This document shows, one piece after another, positions 1 through 11,022 of a stretch of DNA of 64,000 nucleotides. The translations under genes were made by a program, and so were the position numbers. Origin of the DNA: Ligustrum vulgare (Eukaryota > Streptophyta > Magnoliopsida > Lamiales > Oleaceae); assembly GCA_963555705.1 (NCBI GenBank), contig OY743187.1, positions 13,840,133 to 13,904,132 of the forward strand. Direction: 5' to 3'. Below the pieces are notes generated by a model. The model was not told the DNA's origin, did not search any database, and saw only the letters and a list, made by a program, of their open reading frames with translations. Numbering within the stretch: the first letter of the stretch is position 1; every line of letters begins with the position of its first letter.

Positions 1-566
1 TAGCACATCATACCAAAACATTGTATAGGTTCAATCAAATGTAGCACATCATACCAAAAAAGTCAACACGAACTATAGCTACTCAATGGAAATTATTAAG
101 AAAGTATAAAATCTGCAGGTGAATCATTTTCTATACTCCAGTAGATTCAGTCCAGCTTTATTCAGGGCTTAGGAAGAATGCTTGTTCAGTTGTTCTCAAC
201 GTGGACGAGTAATAATGCGACTCGAGCTCCCTAAGGTTAGCAAGTGCCTCTTCAATTCTTGCAAATGTACTGTTTGCTTTTTCTGCGAATTTATTGAACT
301 CTTCCGTTCTTCGGTCTACATGGTCGTTAAGAGATGCCAAACTCGAGACAATTGCTGTCTACTTCAACTCGAACACCAATTTAAGCAACGAGTCAGCTGC
401 CTAAACCCATTTGTCAATACTTGCAGTTAGTCAAATGAATAGAGAGAAGGATTTAAAAAACTATAAAAATTATACACATCAAACATGATATTAGCCGTTT
501 GATGCAAAAACACAAGGCTCAAGATTTTGTGCCTAGTTTTTGGGTTGGAAATGTTGAAGATATATA
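1..566 (-). pseudogene. Inverted MED22 3' fragment (last exon, 3' flank, part of intron 2)
   Basis: Read on the minus strand, this stretch matches the 3' half of the MED22 gene at 28045-31429. It covers sequence equivalent to intron 2, an AG acceptor next to position 400, most of exon 3, the stop region near 160-170 and the 3' flank down to position 1. The protein trace includes ASLNDHVD and ELESHYYSS, both diagnostic of the MED22 C-terminus. An in-frame TAG at 359-361 (CAG in the intact gene), a lost acidic stretch (EEAL for GEEAV) and a changed C-terminal tail show it is dead. Because intron sequence is included, it arose by DNA-level duplication, not retrocopying. The similarity resumes after the hAT insertion, to about 2255. 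Confidence 0.85.
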
Positions 567-574
567 GGCATGAC

Positions 575-2189
575 CAGTGGCGGATCCAGGATTTCATGTT
601 GTATCGAGCTGGACTCTAAAAGTTGTGAGGGGTGGAGGGGGGAGGCCCCCCTCCCGGGGGTTCGGGGGCGGAGCCCCCGAATTTTTTTTTGACTAAGAGG
701 ATTGAAATCAAGAATATTGAGTACCAAATCTAATATAAGGAAAATCATAAATAATAATACATCAAAAATTCAATATATATAATCAAAATATAACTTGAAT
801 CACTATTACACTTGAATCTTCAAACAAAGTTAATTACATTCTAAGCCTAAAAACACATTCTAATCCTAAAAACACATTTACATAATATTAATATCATTTT
901 TCACAAATCACATTCTAAAACCTAGAACAATTAAATGGAATTTTCAATTGAAGGATTTAGCATAGAAGGAATCGGAGTTGCTTCATTAGTTGCTTCACTA
1001 GGTTGATGATCCTTTTTTTTTGAAAAATGAGGATATCAATAGTTCCGATTTCTTGCCCATTTGGTGTCGTTCCATTTTGTAGCTAAGTTGCAACGAAGTT
1101 AATATTAAAACTAAAAATCACATTCTATTATTCTAATATCACATTCTCAATTCAAAAATTAAAAATCAATATCACATTCTCAAATTATCTAATGATTATA
1201 TTCACATTCTCAAATAGTCAAATTAAAAATCTGATAATCTGAATATCACATTCTCAAATCTCAACTCAAATCAAAAATTCAAAATCACAAATAATCAATA
1301 TCAAATTAAATTTCAATAACATTAGGCACTAACCTTTTTATGATATTTATCAAGCTCAGGCTGCTCAGCAAGACCAAGACAGCAACTTTGCCAACTTTGA
1401 AATTTCTAATTTCTGATTTCTAATTCATTGTGCAATCTACCAGATTCTACCTGCAGCAATTTCAATTTTCAAATTGATATTAAGTATTACCATAAATAAG
1501 TTAATAACAAATTAAAAATATAACATTAAACTAAAACTAGCAAGTAGCAATTACAAATAACAAATTATAATTATTTCATTTATTTGTAATATTTATATTG
1601 GCATTTGGCAGTCAGGCAGTGAGTGCAGAAGCACAGTCGTCACTCGTCAGTCGCACAGAAGAACTGAAGGCTGAAGCGCTGAAGCCTGAAGCACAGCTGC
1701 ACCGCGGCACCGCCTGCACAGTCGCACACTCGCACAGAGCACAGAAGAAGTGAAGAAGAAGAACCTTTACCTCAGGGCTCAGTCAGGACTCAGGAATCAA
1801 GTCCGGTTGATGGTTGCTGTGCTGTCGACCTGCGCTGCTGCTTGCTAGTTGCTACAATGCTGCAGGGCGCAGGCTGATGGTTGCTGTGCTGTCGGAGCGG
1901 CGGATGGCGGCGGCGGTCTGGTGGACCGTGGAGTTGAAGTCTCGAAGGAGGGGACGCGACGAGGGGTGAAGGCTGAAGGGGCTTACTTAGGGCGGAGAGT
2001 TTCAGAGGAAAGGAAGAAAGGGAAGGTCGGAAGGAAATAAATCTTTAGTTGGGCTGCTGAGAGAATTGGGCCGAGCTGGGTAATTATTTGGGCCGAGCTA
2101 TTAACTATTTCTTTTTTTTTTTAACAGAATCTGGCCCATACTAGGACTGGGCTTCAGCCCAGTATGGGCCAAGGCTAAATCCGCCCCTG
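575..2189. mobile_element. hAT-like non-autonomous DNA transposon, 1.6 kb
   Basis: The element is bounded by imperfect terminal inverted repeats CAGTGGCGGATCC (left) and, read inward from the right, CAGGGGCGGATTT. It is flanked by a perfect 8-bp target duplication GGCATGAC (567-574 and 2190-2197), the size expected for hAT. The second copy of the surrounding segment has the empty site with a single GGCATGAC at about 13932-13939, which fixes both ends. No transposase reading frame is visible. Inside are a GC-rich hairpin at about 628-680, many CACATTCTAA/CACATTCTCAA repeats at 836-1310 and a GC-rich block at 1610-2040 whose short ORF (1849-2040) I do not recognise. Confidence 0.88.
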
Positions 2190-2439
2190 GGCATGACTGT
2201 GATTTTTCATTTGACTGAATACTTTGAAACACATATTTGCAGATGAATCTTCACCTTACATGTAAGGACCATAGATATCAGTTTGCCTGGACTCAAGCCC
2301 CATCCCCAGCCCCAAGTGAGGTTACAATCCAAAATCAATTGGTAATGAATGAAATAGTCCACTTAGGTTATGTGGTTATTTGGTTCATGGGTTAATTGCA
2401 TGGGGCACTATAAAAAAAATACCAAATTGAAGAATCCGG

Positions 2440-2975
2440 TTGGTGATGAATTTACTAAAAAATACTGTCTTCCTTCACTGCCATCTCCTTTCCCTAGCAC
2501 TGTTAGCATTGATTCTCTTCTCGACTCCCAAGCTACACACCGGCGCTACCTTTGACCACCATAACCACAACTATGGCCACCACCACCACCACCACCACCA
2601 CATAGACTGGACCACCACAGCAACCACACATCCACCACTGTTGTTTCCCCGCTGCTTCCTGTTATTCGATGCACCGCCGCTCAAAATTCTGAAGGGAAAA
2701 AACCTGAAATCGATTTGAACATGGTGGCGGAAGAATCTGAGGAATCGGATTTCATGCCACAATCAAAAGAACAGTTCCATCCAGTCATCAAAACACCACG
2801 AGTTGTTCGCCCCATCGTCTCCACCATAAATGTCAAAAGCATCAGCGAGAATTTAGGGCATCAAGCCACTGCCACGGCAAGCAAGTGTTGAAGAATCCGA
2901 CGGAAGTGGAGGAGGAGGTTGAAGCCGAGGCAATGCCAGCCATTGTATCTGATTCAAAAAACAGGGTTAGTCGTC
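2440..2975 (+). pseudogene. Unrecognised His-rich gene fragment, frame broken
   Basis: A 92-codon frame (2440-2718) encodes a Leu-rich hydrophobic start followed by a run of eight His from a CAC/CCA microsatellite. It stops, and plausible coding continues in other frames. One reads PEIDLNMVAEESEESDF and ends in TGA near 2890; another reads VLKNPTEVEEEVEAEA from about 2888. The acidic, low-gap character of these two pieces and their near identity in the second copy (14184-14730) suggest a real exon that has suffered frameshifts. I do not recognise the family. The hydrophobic leader could be chance translation. Confidence 0.4.
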
Positions 2976-3236
2976 ATGGTGTCTCAATGGTTGTGGTGGT
3001 GGTCGGTGATCGTGAACTATACTTGAAAGTGTATATAATAGTGCACGAAAAGTGTTTGATTAATGTTTGAGACAAAGTATCATAAAAACAGTATAAAGTT
3101 TCAAGCCGTGATACTACAATTTCGTTCAAAGTATCATAAAAATTAGATGAAGTTTCGTGTTATGATATCAAAATTGATAGTAACACAACTATCATGTTGT
3201 GATACTTTACAAGTATCTTATAAGATACTTGTAAAA

Positions 3237-3907
3237 TGTTGAATCCGGGCCCAAAGAAAGGTACAGTGATCCACCAGCGAAGACCCAATAGTGGCCCAAC
3301 GGACCATGATCCACAGCTAAAGGCCTAAAGTATCACCTGGGAAGAATACCGAGGTGGTACGTCGAGCACACCTCTTTAAGCCGACCTGGTTAACGCCTAG
3401 CCGATGTGCTTTATACCTAGCCGGGGCGCTTTACGGCGCTAACCAGAAGAGAGAAGGAGTTAATGATGGGACACTGCCTTTACCAAGACGTGACAGATAC
3501 TCATCCCCTACGAAATGTAGCAATGATTACGGTTGAAAAGCAAGGTTGTCATCTCCGTGAGCTGGGGTGATGACAAGTGTAAAGTATGCCACGTGTCGTG
3601 ATCCGAGACAAGAAGTTCCTCTATAAATAAAGCACAATTGTCTCCAAGTGAGGGGTGAGCAACTTCTGATTTTTAACTCTATATTTCTCTCACTCCCTTT
3701 TCTCTCTTTTACACATTTATATTTCCCGCACCCAATATATATTTGCCCAAAAATGAGTACTGACTTAGGCATCGGAGTGCAAACGGGAGCCACCTTGGCC
3801 CCCTTTGCAAACTGATTGTTTGTCACAGTGCGCAGGAGGTCCACGTGTCCAAGAGGGAGGAGCTGAGACGTGTTGGTCCAAGGTCCATCCGGATTTTGTG
3901 CTCAACA
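3237..3907 (+). mobile_element. 5' LTR of Tat-type gypsy element T1 (671 bp)
   Basis: The LTR starts TGTTGAATCC and ends GCTCAACA. It is followed by a primer binding site and the T1 internal region. A TATA box, CTATAAATA, lies at 3621-3629, followed by a pyrimidine-rich stretch (CTCTCACTCCC) near 3690, a typical plant LTR promoter arrangement. The same LTR is found at 14987-16227 as a solo copy and, more diverged, at 53726-54404 in element T2. The flanking base group is TAAAA on the left here and TAAAG after the solo copy, compatible with an imperfect 5-bp target duplication. Confidence 0.9.
3621..3630 (+). promoter_or_regulatory. TATA box of T1 LTR
   Basis: CTATAAATAA lies about 285 bp before the LTR end. 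The equivalent sequence is kept in the solo LTR (15940-15952 area) and in the T2 LTR (CCTATAAATAG near 54132). Confidence 0.7.
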
Positions 3908-3910
3908 TTT

Positions 3911-3928
3911 TGGCGCCGTCTGTGGGAA
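3911..3928 (+). other. Primer binding site of T1
   Basis: TGGCGCCGTCTGTGGGAA follows the LTR after three T residues. Its first nine bases fit the 3' end of plant tRNA-Asp, the primer usually assigned to Tat-lineage elements (family knowledge). T2 has the changed form TGGTACCGTCTGTGGGAA at 54408. Confidence 0.75.
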
Positions 3929-4009
3929 GCCATACTGCTAACCACGAAAACAAATGGTAAAAAGCCATACATAGAAAGGTAGTCCTGAAAAAGGACGAAG
4001 AACCATTTA

Positions 4010-4260
4010 CGAAGAAGCGGAAAAAAGCAAGAGCTTTGAAAGATAAGCTGGTTGGCCTTGAAAAAGGCAAGAGCTTTGAAAAATAAGCTAGTTGGCCTTG
4101 AAAAAGGCAAGAGCTTTGAAAGATAAGCTGGTCATCTTTGAAAAAAGGGTGTCATAACTTTGAAACACGAGTGTAATAACCTTGGAAAAAGGCATATAAC
4201 TTTGAGATATAAGTTTAATAACCTTGAAAAAGGCGGGGATTTTTGAAACGAAAATCCACT
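4010..4260 (+). repeat. Leader tandem repeats in T1
   Basis: About three units of roughly 40 bp based on CTTGAAAAAGGCAAGAGC are followed by decayed units with CTTTGAAAcAtAAGT. The T2 leader (54540-54710) carries a related ladder of ACTTTGAAACATAAGTGCAT units. They lie between the primer binding site and gag and encode nothing recognisable. Confidence 0.7.
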
Positions 4261-4302
4261 CATCTTTGGAAAACAGAATAAAATTAAGGCATTTCCCTAA
4301 AC

Positions 4303-6330
4303 ATGAACGAAAGTGATGGTGATGTTAACCCCCGTAGGGGAAGAAGTGGCCAACACAGCGAGGGCGAAGTTCCTCAAGGACTCCATGAAAACGCCAATGA
4401 GGAAGTGGCACAACCAAACCCACCTCGCCGGTACTGAAATCGCCGCATGATGCGAGACATGACACTCATGGCGGCCCAAATGCTGGAGATGCAGAGGCAG
4501 CAAATAGAACAGACTGCTGCAATGAATGCTTTTATGGCCAGAGGGTATGTTATGAACGAACCCGTGATGCCTCAGCAATACTCACAGCCACAACATTCAC
4601 CATCCGAGGCGGCCACTGTCTCGTATTATTATCAAGATCCACAGACATATGCCGAGGTGGAATCCGAGCCTTTCTACGAGCGAGACCCGGAACATGAAGC
4701 ACATGAAGAACAAAACCCACTCCCAGATAGACACAGGGAGGCTTCTCCCGTAAGATCCGGCAGTGTTTTCAGCCGAATGGGAGGGTTATTCAGGGGCCAA
4801 CGACGAGGACAAACGGATCCAGGTCGGCACAATGCCGCAGAGCCTAGAAATAGGGGCGAGCGACGCACTGAAGAAGCCTTGTCACAGGGTCAAATGTATA
4901 GGGACCAACATAGAACGGGAGCGGAAAGGTTGGCATCAGCACATGAGCCTAGGAATAGGCATGAAAGAAGAGCCGAAGCAGTTCGGACTAATCCTCACAA
5001 CGAATTACAGAGCCATGAAAGGCCAAACTACGGCCGCGTTCCACCACCACAAAGGCAGGAGTATGCTTCGCCACTCTATGGCCAATACCGTGATCCGGAG
5101 TACTCCGGTCACGACGAGAACAGCGAGCCACCGTCATACGAGTTGGATGATGAAGAGGAAGTAAGTCCCTTCACAGAGGGCCTCCGTAGATGCTCCGTAC
5201 CCCACGACTTAGAGATGCCAGAAATAGCAAAATACTCTGGTTGAGGTGATCCTGACGATCACCTGTTAAATTATCGCGCCAGCATGGAAATAGACGGGGC
5301 CACCTCGGCACTGAAATGTAAAGCTTTTGCTTTAACCCTTGAGGGAAGTGCCATACGATGGTATAAAAAACTCCCTCCTGGCAGCATCCACAGTTGGAGG
5401 GATATGAAAACTGCTTTTAAGAATGGCTTTGTTTCTTCCAGGCCTGGCCAACTCCCACTCCAACGCCTTCAGGATCTGAGGCAAGGGAGGGACGAATCTC
5501 TGAAAAGTTACCTAGCTAGATTTACTGAAGAAATGCATATCTGCGAAAATATCACAGAAGCGGAGATGTTTTCCACCTTAAAAGGAGGGCTAGATATGAC
5601 CAGCATGTTTTGGAGAGATGTCCGGAGCAGGAAACCAAGGGATTACAATACCCTGGTAGACCTGATGAAGGAAGAGATTATGTCGGAGGAAATGGCTAGG
5701 GCCAGAGATAATCACCCCCAAGGGAGATACAACCTTGGATATTCCAATGAAGCGGGCCTCATAAAGGGAGGAAACAAGGATAGGGTCGGCGATAACCGAG
5801 GTGGTGCGCCTCGTCCGTTCCCGGGGACAGGATCTAGCTTTGCAGCAGAGATCACGGAAGCTATCCCTCACTTGCACTCTAACACCCCTTCTCAAAATCC
5901 TCCCACGGCTCAAGGGAGAGTGAAAAGCGGTCGAAGTGGAAAACAGCCCATGATTGGGACTTACTGTGCCTACCACAGATATTACGGTCACGCAACAGAG
6001 GATTTCAGGGAAATCCACATGTTAGCTGACCAAAAGGCGCAGGGGAGAAGGGGGGGTAATTTCCCCCCCGACACAGGGAGAACTCAAAAATCTGGTGGTC
6101 AGAAGTTCAACCGAGCTGATAGGAGAGCTCCGTGGAAGAATTCAACTAAAGAAAGAATTGACAATAGTCAAAGAGACAGGAATAAGGTTCAGGATACCTC
6201 ACCTCGGCACATGCTAAAGATAGACGGGGACCACCTATGCCAGTGGCCGACCTTCCCATTCGCGAAATTGACACAATACTGGGAGGCCCCCACCCAGGGG
6301 GAGCACAAACAACTCCCAAAAGAGGTATAT
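4303..6330 (+). pseudogene. T1 gag (Tat-lineage gypsy), broken
   Basis: The reading frame opens at ATG 4303 (NESDGDVNPRR) and can be followed to about 6200. It is broken by TGA at 4435-4437 and TGA at 5242-5244, then a frameshift near 6200-6340. The conserved capsid block includes GSAIRWYKKLPPGSIHSW and FVSSRPGQLPLQRLQDLRQG, typical of plant Tat/Retand gag. A degenerate zinc-knuckle-like YCAYHRYYGHATEDF follows (T2 keeps the Cys in GDC). The N-terminal third is Arg/Glu-rich with repeated EPRNRxERR units. Comparison with T2 shows both stops are point changes. It cannot make full-length Gag. Confidence 0.88.
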
Positions 6331-6355
6331 AAGAGAGGCCAAGCAGCCCGCCAAC

Positions 6356-7080
6356 GTGAACTATCATATCCATTCCCATCCTGTTGGGATGCCTCGGACG
6401 GAACCTATCACATTCACGCAAGACGATGCCGTTGGAGTGCACTTCCCACACAACGACGCATTGGTTATCAGAGTGGTGGTGGCTCGGAATTGGCTATCAC
6501 GAATGATGGTGGATGATGGTGCCTCGGTAAATGTGATTTACAGGGTAACTTTTGATAAGATGGGGATCAGCACCCCACTCATTCTAGTCCCTGATCCAAT
6601 ATACAGTTTCAAGGGGGACAGCATAACCCCCAGAGGATCCATAACACTTATGACTGAAGTAGGGCAAGCACCGACCCTCTCCAGAATCCCTATGGAATTC
6701 TTGGTGGTTGACAAAATCTCCTCCTATCATGGCTCGATTGGAAGGCCTGGTCTTATTGACTTGGGGGCTGTAACGCATACCAAATACATTTGCATGAAGT
6801 TCCCCACGGAGCATGGCGTTGCAACTGTGAGGGGAAGCCAAACAGAATCCCGGGCTTGCTACACAAATGCAATCCGGAAGTTTCAAGATCGAAGCTTGAA
6901 CATGATCAGTGATGTAGCCATGGCCGAGGCTGCTCCAGACCCTGAAAGATTGGGTGAAGGGCCTTCTGGAGATAAGGATGTCACAATGACCCTAGAAGAG
7001 GATCTAGCAGATCTAGATCCCAGGATGGCGGGTGAAATTGCCCCACCCCGGCCAAAAAATTGGAATGCTTCGGCGTTGAC
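6356..7080 (+). pseudogene. T1 aspartic protease region
   Basis: This frame starts in the protease linker (NYHIHSHP) and reads VVVARNWLSRMMVDDGASVN. VDDGAS stands at the position of the retropepsin D-S/T-G motif; T2 has the same DDGAS, so this is the family form, not a mutation. Downstream are EVGQAPTLSRIPMEFLVVD and a Tat-type linker ending near ERL. A frameshift at about 7050-7075 separates it from the RT frame. The protease is presumably functional in a parent element but is not expressed as a polyprotein here. Confidence 0.8.
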
Positions 7081-8440
7081 CCACTTGATCCAATCAAAGA
7101 ATTACAGATCGGATTGGACTCGCCAACTGAATACAAGAGCCAATTGAAGGACTTCCTACTTCAAAACCTCGATGTATTCGCATGGAAGCATGGTGACATG
7201 ATTGGGATCGATCCTAAGGAGGCCTGTCACCGGCTCCAGTTGGATCCCAGAACCCTGGGCACAGGAAAAAGCGAAGGCCCATGAGTTCAGACAAGTATGA
7301 TGCCTTGAAAGACGAGGTCGCAAAGCTATTGAAAAATGGCTTCATCAGAGAGTCCCGATACCTGAAGTGGGTATCAAATCCTGTTTTAGTACTAAAGCAC
7401 AATGGGAAATTGAGGGTGTGTATTGATTTTTCCAACTTGAACCAGGCATGTCCCAAAGACAGCTTTCCATTGCCCCGGATCGATCAACTGGTCGACTCCA
7501 CAACAGGACACGAATTGCTAAGCTTCATGGATGCATATTCCGGGTACAATCAAATCCCCATGTTCGAATCGGATGAAGAACATACTTCATTTATCACAGA
7601 TAGGGGACTCTATTGCTACAGAGCTATGCCATTTGGCTTGAAGAATGCGGGAGCTACCTATCAGAGGCTGGTAAACCGCATGTTCTCGAAACAATTGGGG
7701 AATACTATGGAGGTGTATGTTGATGACATGCTGGTCAAAAGCTTGGTCGCTGCGGATCATATCCGCCATCTGTCAGAAGCGTTTGATGTTTTGAGAAGAT
7801 ATCGGATGAAACTCAACCCAACGAAGTGTGCTTTCGGGGTAGCATCTGGGAAATTCCTCGGATTCATGGTGAACAAGAGAGGAATCGAAGCCAATCCGGA
7901 CAAAATCAATGCTTTTCTAAACATGCAGTCGCCGCGAAATCCAAAGGAAGTGCAAAGCTTAACAGGAAGAATTGCAGCCTTGAACCGATTCGTCTCAAAA
8001 TCCACTGACAAATGCTTGCCATTCTTTAAGGTCCTAAAGGGGGGAAAACGATTCCAATGGACACCGGAATGCGAGCAGGCGTTTTCCGACCTGAAATCTT
8101 CTTTGGGTCGTCCCCCATTGCTATCAAAGCCAAATGCTGGTGAGCCTCTCTACCTATATCTGGCAGTATCCAAGGAGGCTGTTAGCTCGGTGTTAGTTAG
8201 AGAGGAGGATGGGAGCCAGTTACCAGTGTATTACGTGAGCAAAGCTATGCTGGACGCCGAGACGCGCTACCCAGACATGGAGAAGCTTGCTCTCTCGCTA
8301 ATCACAGCCTCTCGCAAGCTTCGTCCCTATTTTCAATCACACTACGTACACGTGCTGGCCAACTTCCCCATGAGACAAGTGCTGCAAAAACCAGATGTTT
8401 CTGGAAGGTTACTGAAATGGGCGATAGAAATCAGCTAGTT
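7060..8440 (+). pseudogene. T1 reverse transcriptase and first RNase H
   Basis: RT fingers and palm are readable: KNGFIRES, LRVCIDFSNLNQACPKDSFP, MDAYSGYNQIPM, AMPFGLKNAGATYQRLV, the catalytic YVDD at 7716-7727, and KCAFGVASGKFLGFMV. Next comes a gypsy RNase H (EAVSSVLVREEDGSQLPVYY, KLALSLITASRKL). The frame switches near 7281 (after a stop at 7282-7284) and the second frame ends at TAG 8436-8438, where T2 has CAA. From 7285 to 8435, 385 codons stay open, so decay is moderate. Confidence 0.9.
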
Positions 8441-9130
8441 CGACCTACATTATGCGCCTCGGACTGCTGTAAAGGGTCAGGCATTGGCGGACTTCATAGT
8501 TGAATTTACACATCCATCTGAGGTCGAAATGGTAGATAACACGGATGAAAGCCAACATGATGGTCAATAGTGGAAATTGTTTGTTGACGGATCCTCAGCT
8601 GATGGACGGTCCGGCGCAGGAATAGTGTTAATAAGCCTAGAAGGGTTTAAATTACATAGTGCAATCCGCTTCGAATTCAAAGCCTTGAACAATGTTGCTG
8701 AATACGAGGCGTTATTAGCCGGGCTAAGGCTTGCGAAAGCCCTGGAAATTAAATCCGTGGTGGCCAATAGCGATTCGCAACTTGTTGTGAGCCAGTTCAA
8801 CGGGTAATTTTCTGCCAAAGAACCCTCTATGGCCGCTTACTTGAAAAAAGTAAGAAATTTGGCTGCGCAATTCGGGAAAATGGAGTTGCAACGCATCCCC
8901 AGGACAGAAAATTCCAATGCCGATGCTCTGTCCAAACTGGCGAGTAGCGGCGATTCAGAGTTACACAATCTAGTCCCAATTGAGCACATGGTGACTTCCT
9001 CTATTGAGCCAGGACCGGAGATCTTGGCAATTGAAGAAGAGGAATCCTGGATGAATCCCCTGATCGCCTATTTAAAACATCAGACAGTTCCAAATGAGCC
9101 AGAAGCAGCTCGGAAGTTGTAGAAATACTC
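8441..9130 (+). pseudogene. T1 second (archaeal-type) RNase H and linker
   Basis: After the first RNase H comes a second RNase H-like fold: KLFVDGSSADGRSGAGIV (first Asp), NNVAEYEALLAGLRLAKAL (Glu), VVANSDSQLVVSQFNG (Asp) and NSNADALSKLAS (last Asp). A dual RNase H is a hallmark of the Tat clade of plant gypsy elements (family knowledge). Stops TAG near 8569, TAA near 8806 and TAG near 9121 break it. At the last two, the T2 codons (CAG, CAA) are one C-to-T step away. Confidence 0.85.
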
Positions 9131-9610
9131 CGTGAATCTCGTACTCTTGGACGACATACTTTATAAGCGGAGTTACACCTCTCCTTTGCTGAGATGTGTG
9201 GGGCTACAGGAGGGGCAGTATGTGATGAGAGAAATCCATGAGGGCATATGTGGCAACCATGCCGGGGCTTTATCGCTAGCTCGGAAAGCCCTCAAACAGG
9301 GATATTTTTGGCCTACTATGCGAAATGATTCCCATGATTTCGTGCGCAAATGCGATAAATGCCAAAGGCACGCGACCATACCACATCATTCGCACCACGA
9401 GCTAACTATGGTGACTAGCCCTTGGCCTTTTGCAAATTGGGGGGTTGAAGTTATTGGTCCTATGCCTAGAGGAGCTGGTAACAATTGCTTTGCGATAGTA
9501 GCAATTGACTACTTCACCAAATGGGTCGAAGCAGAACCTTTGATGAAGATCACCGAGGCCAACACCACTAAGTTCATCTGGAAAAATATCATATGCCGAT
9601 TCAGGATACC
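9131..9610 (+). pseudogene. T1 integrase, N-terminal part
   Basis: The HHCC zinc-binding region is readable (HEGICGNHAGALSLARKALKQGYFWP and CDKCQRHA), followed by the first catalytic block GVEVIGPMPRG and AIVAIDYFTKWVEAEPL. The frame is cut at 9610 by insertion of a solo LTR, after the sequence ICRFRIP, and resumes at 11023. Confidence 0.88.
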
Positions 9611-11022
9611 TGATAAGTGTTATATTAACGTTTATTTTATACACTTGTATCCTTGAATATGCCATAATGTGATTCTATCTAAGTATTATTAATGCATTTT
9701 ATGTTTTATATTGCATAGGATCATAAAAGAAGAGAAAAGAAAAAAAAAAGGACCAAAATGCACTCAAAACTGAAGTTTGGGGACTTTCATGCAAATAAAG
9801 TTACGGCCGTAAGAAAATAATGTTACGGCCGTGAAAGTGTCGTGAAGCAAGAAGAAAATCAGCAGAGACTTAGTTACGGTCGTAAATCAAAATGTTTCGG
9901 CCGTAACCGTCTAAAAGGAAGAAATCAGCAGAGACTCAATTACGGCCGTAAAGGAAATGTTACGGCCGTAAATCTTCAAGTCAAAAATTTCCTTATTTCA
10001 ATTCTTTCCATAATTTTGGATTTCTTGCTCCCAAAGCTATGGCACGAAATTGAGGCTATAAAAAGGGAGTTTCATGACAAGAAAAAGAGACTTTTATTAT
10101 TGTGAAAGAGGCTAGACATTGAGGAAAATTGAGAGAAAAATATAGAGCATTCGTTGGAGATTTTCAAGCGCAAGAACACAACAACAATGGAATTCATGAA
10201 GCAACTTGAATCTACCACAACCATGCTAGGCTAAATTCCATATCTTGTTCAAAGGGGAAGTTGTGTCAATTCAATTATGTTATTTTATCTTCCTACAAAT
10301 TAGTAGTGTGAATTTATTCCTTTATTTCAATTGTTGGATTATTATGTTTTGAACGTTCAATTGAGTTTATTTGATTAATAGTTTAATTTGGCCAATTGAA
10401 TTATTGATCTTTGGATTCATGAATATACTATGTTTAGATTCTTGATCCGTAATTGTCATTGAATCTTTACTTTAGTAGCAAATAAATCTCGTGCAGGTTT
10501 AGTAATAATTAAACTTGGATTGATTAATTCGAGCTTGTGTAATTAACGATCCAATTCAATCTATTCTTCTAAATTTTCATACTAGTCGTGCATTAAATCC
10601 TAAGAGCTTGTTTAGGATTGTCCATGGCTAGAATTGGTTCAAAGAGCTTGTTTTGAATCAATACACATAAGGAAGAATTTAGATAATCAGAGCTTGTTGA
10701 TTATTTATGATTGATAATTGAATTAGGAATATAAACACGTTACAAGGAAAAGTATAACATTAATTAAGGACACAACCGAACCCGAGAACAAGATTTCCTC
10801 TCATATTATTTCTCTAGTCATATTTAATTGTTTATTTTTATGCATAGTTTTCATTCAAGAAATTCAAATACCAAAACCCCCCATTCCATTCTAATTGATC
10901 GAACAACTAAAATTAGTTTCCGTTCCTCGTGGGATCGACCCTTACTCTCACTACTACACTATTAATTAATATTTAGCGAGTAAGGAATTATTTATTATTT
11001 TGGTGCATTGCGACACGCATCA
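9611..11022 (+). mobile_element. Solo LTR (1412 bp) inside T1 integrase
   Basis: It begins TGATAAGTGTTATATT and ends ACACGCATCA, with a perfect 5-bp target duplication ATACC (9606-9610 and 11023-11027). T2 has the uninterrupted integrase sequence. No internal retroelement region is present, so this is a solo LTR left by LTR-LTR recombination. A TATA box (CTATAAAAAGG) lies at about 10056-10066. The 3' part has CTCGTGGGATCGACCCTTAC near 10930, a motif I associate with plant gypsy LTRs, but I cannot assign a lineage. Orientation (+) rests on the TATA box and TG...CA ends. Confidence 0.88.
9801..9971. repeat. Six TTACGGCCGTAA-type palindromes
   Basis: Perfect or near-perfect copies of the 12-bp palindrome TTACGGCCGTAA occur at about 9801, 9823, 9873, 9894, 9940 and 9960, within 171 bp and upstream of the LTR TATA box. 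Spacing alternates between about 20 and about 45-50 bp, as if a two-site unit had been duplicated. Confidence 0.85.

Larger units (their letters stand above)
329..3236. repeat. Duplicated segment A, copy 1 (interrupted by the hAT element)
   Basis: Positions 329-574 plus 2190-3236 are repeated almost exactly, in the same orientation, at 13688-14986. By eye I see roughly 15 differences in the last 1.05 kb, mostly transitions, plus a one-codon change in a CAC/CCA tract. The segment holds the end of the MED22 fragment, a His-rich broken reading frame and an AT-rich tail with repeated AAGTATCATAA-type motifs (3070-3236). It leads straight into a Tat LTR in both copies. Confidence 0.9.

Noticed and set aside
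1849..2040. 63-codon ORF in the hAT element as captured gene or transposase
   Set aside because: Low-complexity Gly/Arg-rich, no recognisable domain, and no splice-linked neighbours.
2571..2762. Trp-rich ORF on the minus strand (and its copy at 14315-14512)
   Set aside because: Antisense reading of the CAC/CCA microsatellite.
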